Below the pieces are notes generated by a model that made no database searches, was not told the origin of the DNA, and was given only the letters and a program-made list of their open reading frames with translations. 39,073 bases of DNA from a bacterium (GTDB lineage: Bacteria; Patescibacteriota; Gracilibacteria; BD1-5; UBA6164): positions 1 to 39,073 of the forward strand of contig JAGXIV010000030.1 of assembly GCA_024635485.1 (NCBI GenBank), in the 5' to 3' direction. Below are positions 38,864 through 39,073 of this stretch, piece after piece. Positions within the stretch are counted from its first letter, which is position 1. Each line of letters starts with the position of its first letter. A program made the position numbers and the translations under genes.

Positions 38864-39073
38864 CTACTTATTTCCTAAAATTTTATCTTGTTGCTCTAAT
38901 AATCTATCTAAATCTCTTCATCTTTCATGCTCTTTTTCGTTCTCTGATTGAGCTGCTTCTAATTCTGCTTGAACTTCTGCATTCTCTGATTGAGCTGCTT
39001 CTAATTCTGCTTGAACTTCTGCATTCTCATTAATAGCGTATATAGAAGCAACGACTAAATATATTTTTTGTCA
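38864..39073 (-). CDS. Coiled-coil protein with 14-residue repeats, 5' part beyond the window
   Basis: The C-terminal 69 residues of a gene that enters from the right edge (minus strand), ending in TAG at 38864. The visible part is a short hydrophobic stretch (IYLVVASIYAI), then two exact 14-residue repeats (NAEVQAELEAAQSE) and a charged helical end (EHERGRDLDRLLEQQDKILG). Repeat length and heptad pattern indicate a coiled coil. The frame contains two TGA glycines, one at the window edge. Same strand as the 640-aa gene but separated from it by a hairpin. Confidence 0.8.
38942..39025 (-). repeat. Two exact tandem 42-bp coding repeats
   Basis: Units 38942-38983 and 38984-39025 appear identical, each encoding 14 residues of a coiled coil. 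The exact identity suggests recent duplication. Confidence 0.92.

Noticed and set aside
38228-39025. Short regular repeats that might suggest a CRISPR array
   Set aside because: The units are directly tandem without spacers, in frame, and encode 14-residue coiled-coil repeats. No cas genes are present.
1-39073. UGA as tryptophan (mycoplasma-type code) or selenocysteine
   Set aside because: TGA lies on invariant glycines, TGG encodes the conserved tryptophans, and there are far too many TGA codons for selenocysteine.
1-39073. tRNA-Gly with UCA anticodon, needed for the recoding
   Set aside because: Only one tRNA (Glu, CTC) could be found in the window; the suppressor-like tRNA must be elsewhere.

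Overview
The window reads as a chromosome segment of a Patescibacteria/CPR bacterium of the Gracilibacteria (BD1-5) / Absconditabacteria (SR1) type. The decisive evidence is the genetic code. TGA occurs in frame throughout nearly every gene and falls on invariant glycines: the P-loop of PilT, the GGGTGTG loop of FtsZ, the receptor-loop glycines of the DEAD-box helicase, the GG of uL11, and the cleavage glycine of UmuD. No gene here ends in TGA; all end in TAA or TAG. Under the standard code the genes shatter into fragments that look like pseudogenes. With UGA = Gly (code 25) they become intact, family-length genes. CGA still reads as Arg (helicase HRIGRTGR, FtsZ TRPF) and TGG as Trp. Base composition is AT-rich. 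Start codons are not preceded by Shine-Dalgarno motifs.

Layout. 1-2749: type IV pilus genes (pilC 3' part, a pilin, pilT on the opposite strand). 2819-3802: an anchored surface protein with a sortase-like tail. 3902-6863 (minus): operon nusA-rplI-ruvX-cation exchanger. 7005-9516 (minus): ftsA-ftsZ. 9759-14838 (plus): SpoIIE-type phosphatase, VirB4-like ATPase, TspO-like membrane protein, uL11, TM2 protein, tRNA-Glu(CTC). 14899-22689 (minus): a seven-gene defence operon. 22938-25920: a receiver protein, a cytosolic PAS histidine kinase and a FIST sensor. 26160-27654 (plus): ECF sigma factor and membrane anti-sigma-like protein. 27704-28954 (minus): DEAD-box helicase. 29114-32402 (plus): large prepilin and a Thr/Ser/Gly-repeat anchored protein. 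32405-33961 (minus): umuD-umuC mutagenesis cassette. 34128-35027 (plus): secreted multidomain protease-inhibitor-like protein. 35102-39073 (minus): transglutaminase-like exported protein, a 640-aa protein with 14-aa repeats, and a partial coiled-coil protein.

The most interesting locus is the defence operon. A type I restriction-modification system (hsdR first, hsdS-hsdM last) is split by four genes: a 349-aa and a 99-aa protein I do not recognise, then a 306-aa / 139-aa pair with 8-nt overlapping genes. By size, gene order, membrane topology and local sequence pattern, this pair resembles the lambda RexA-RexB abortive-infection system (cytosolic sensor plus 4-TM channel). The operon would combine DNA restriction with a membrane-depolarising second layer. 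hsdM carries 1 UGA among 31 Gly codons while hsdS carries 22 of 28, so the locus looks mosaic.

The rest suggests a surface-attached or host-associated life: two pilin systems, adhesin-like repeat proteins, a transglutaminase-like exported enzyme and a secreted protease-inhibitor-like protein. All gene calls come from reading the sequence; family names rest on motifs, and comparisons to RexA/RexB and UmuD are from memory, not from a search.
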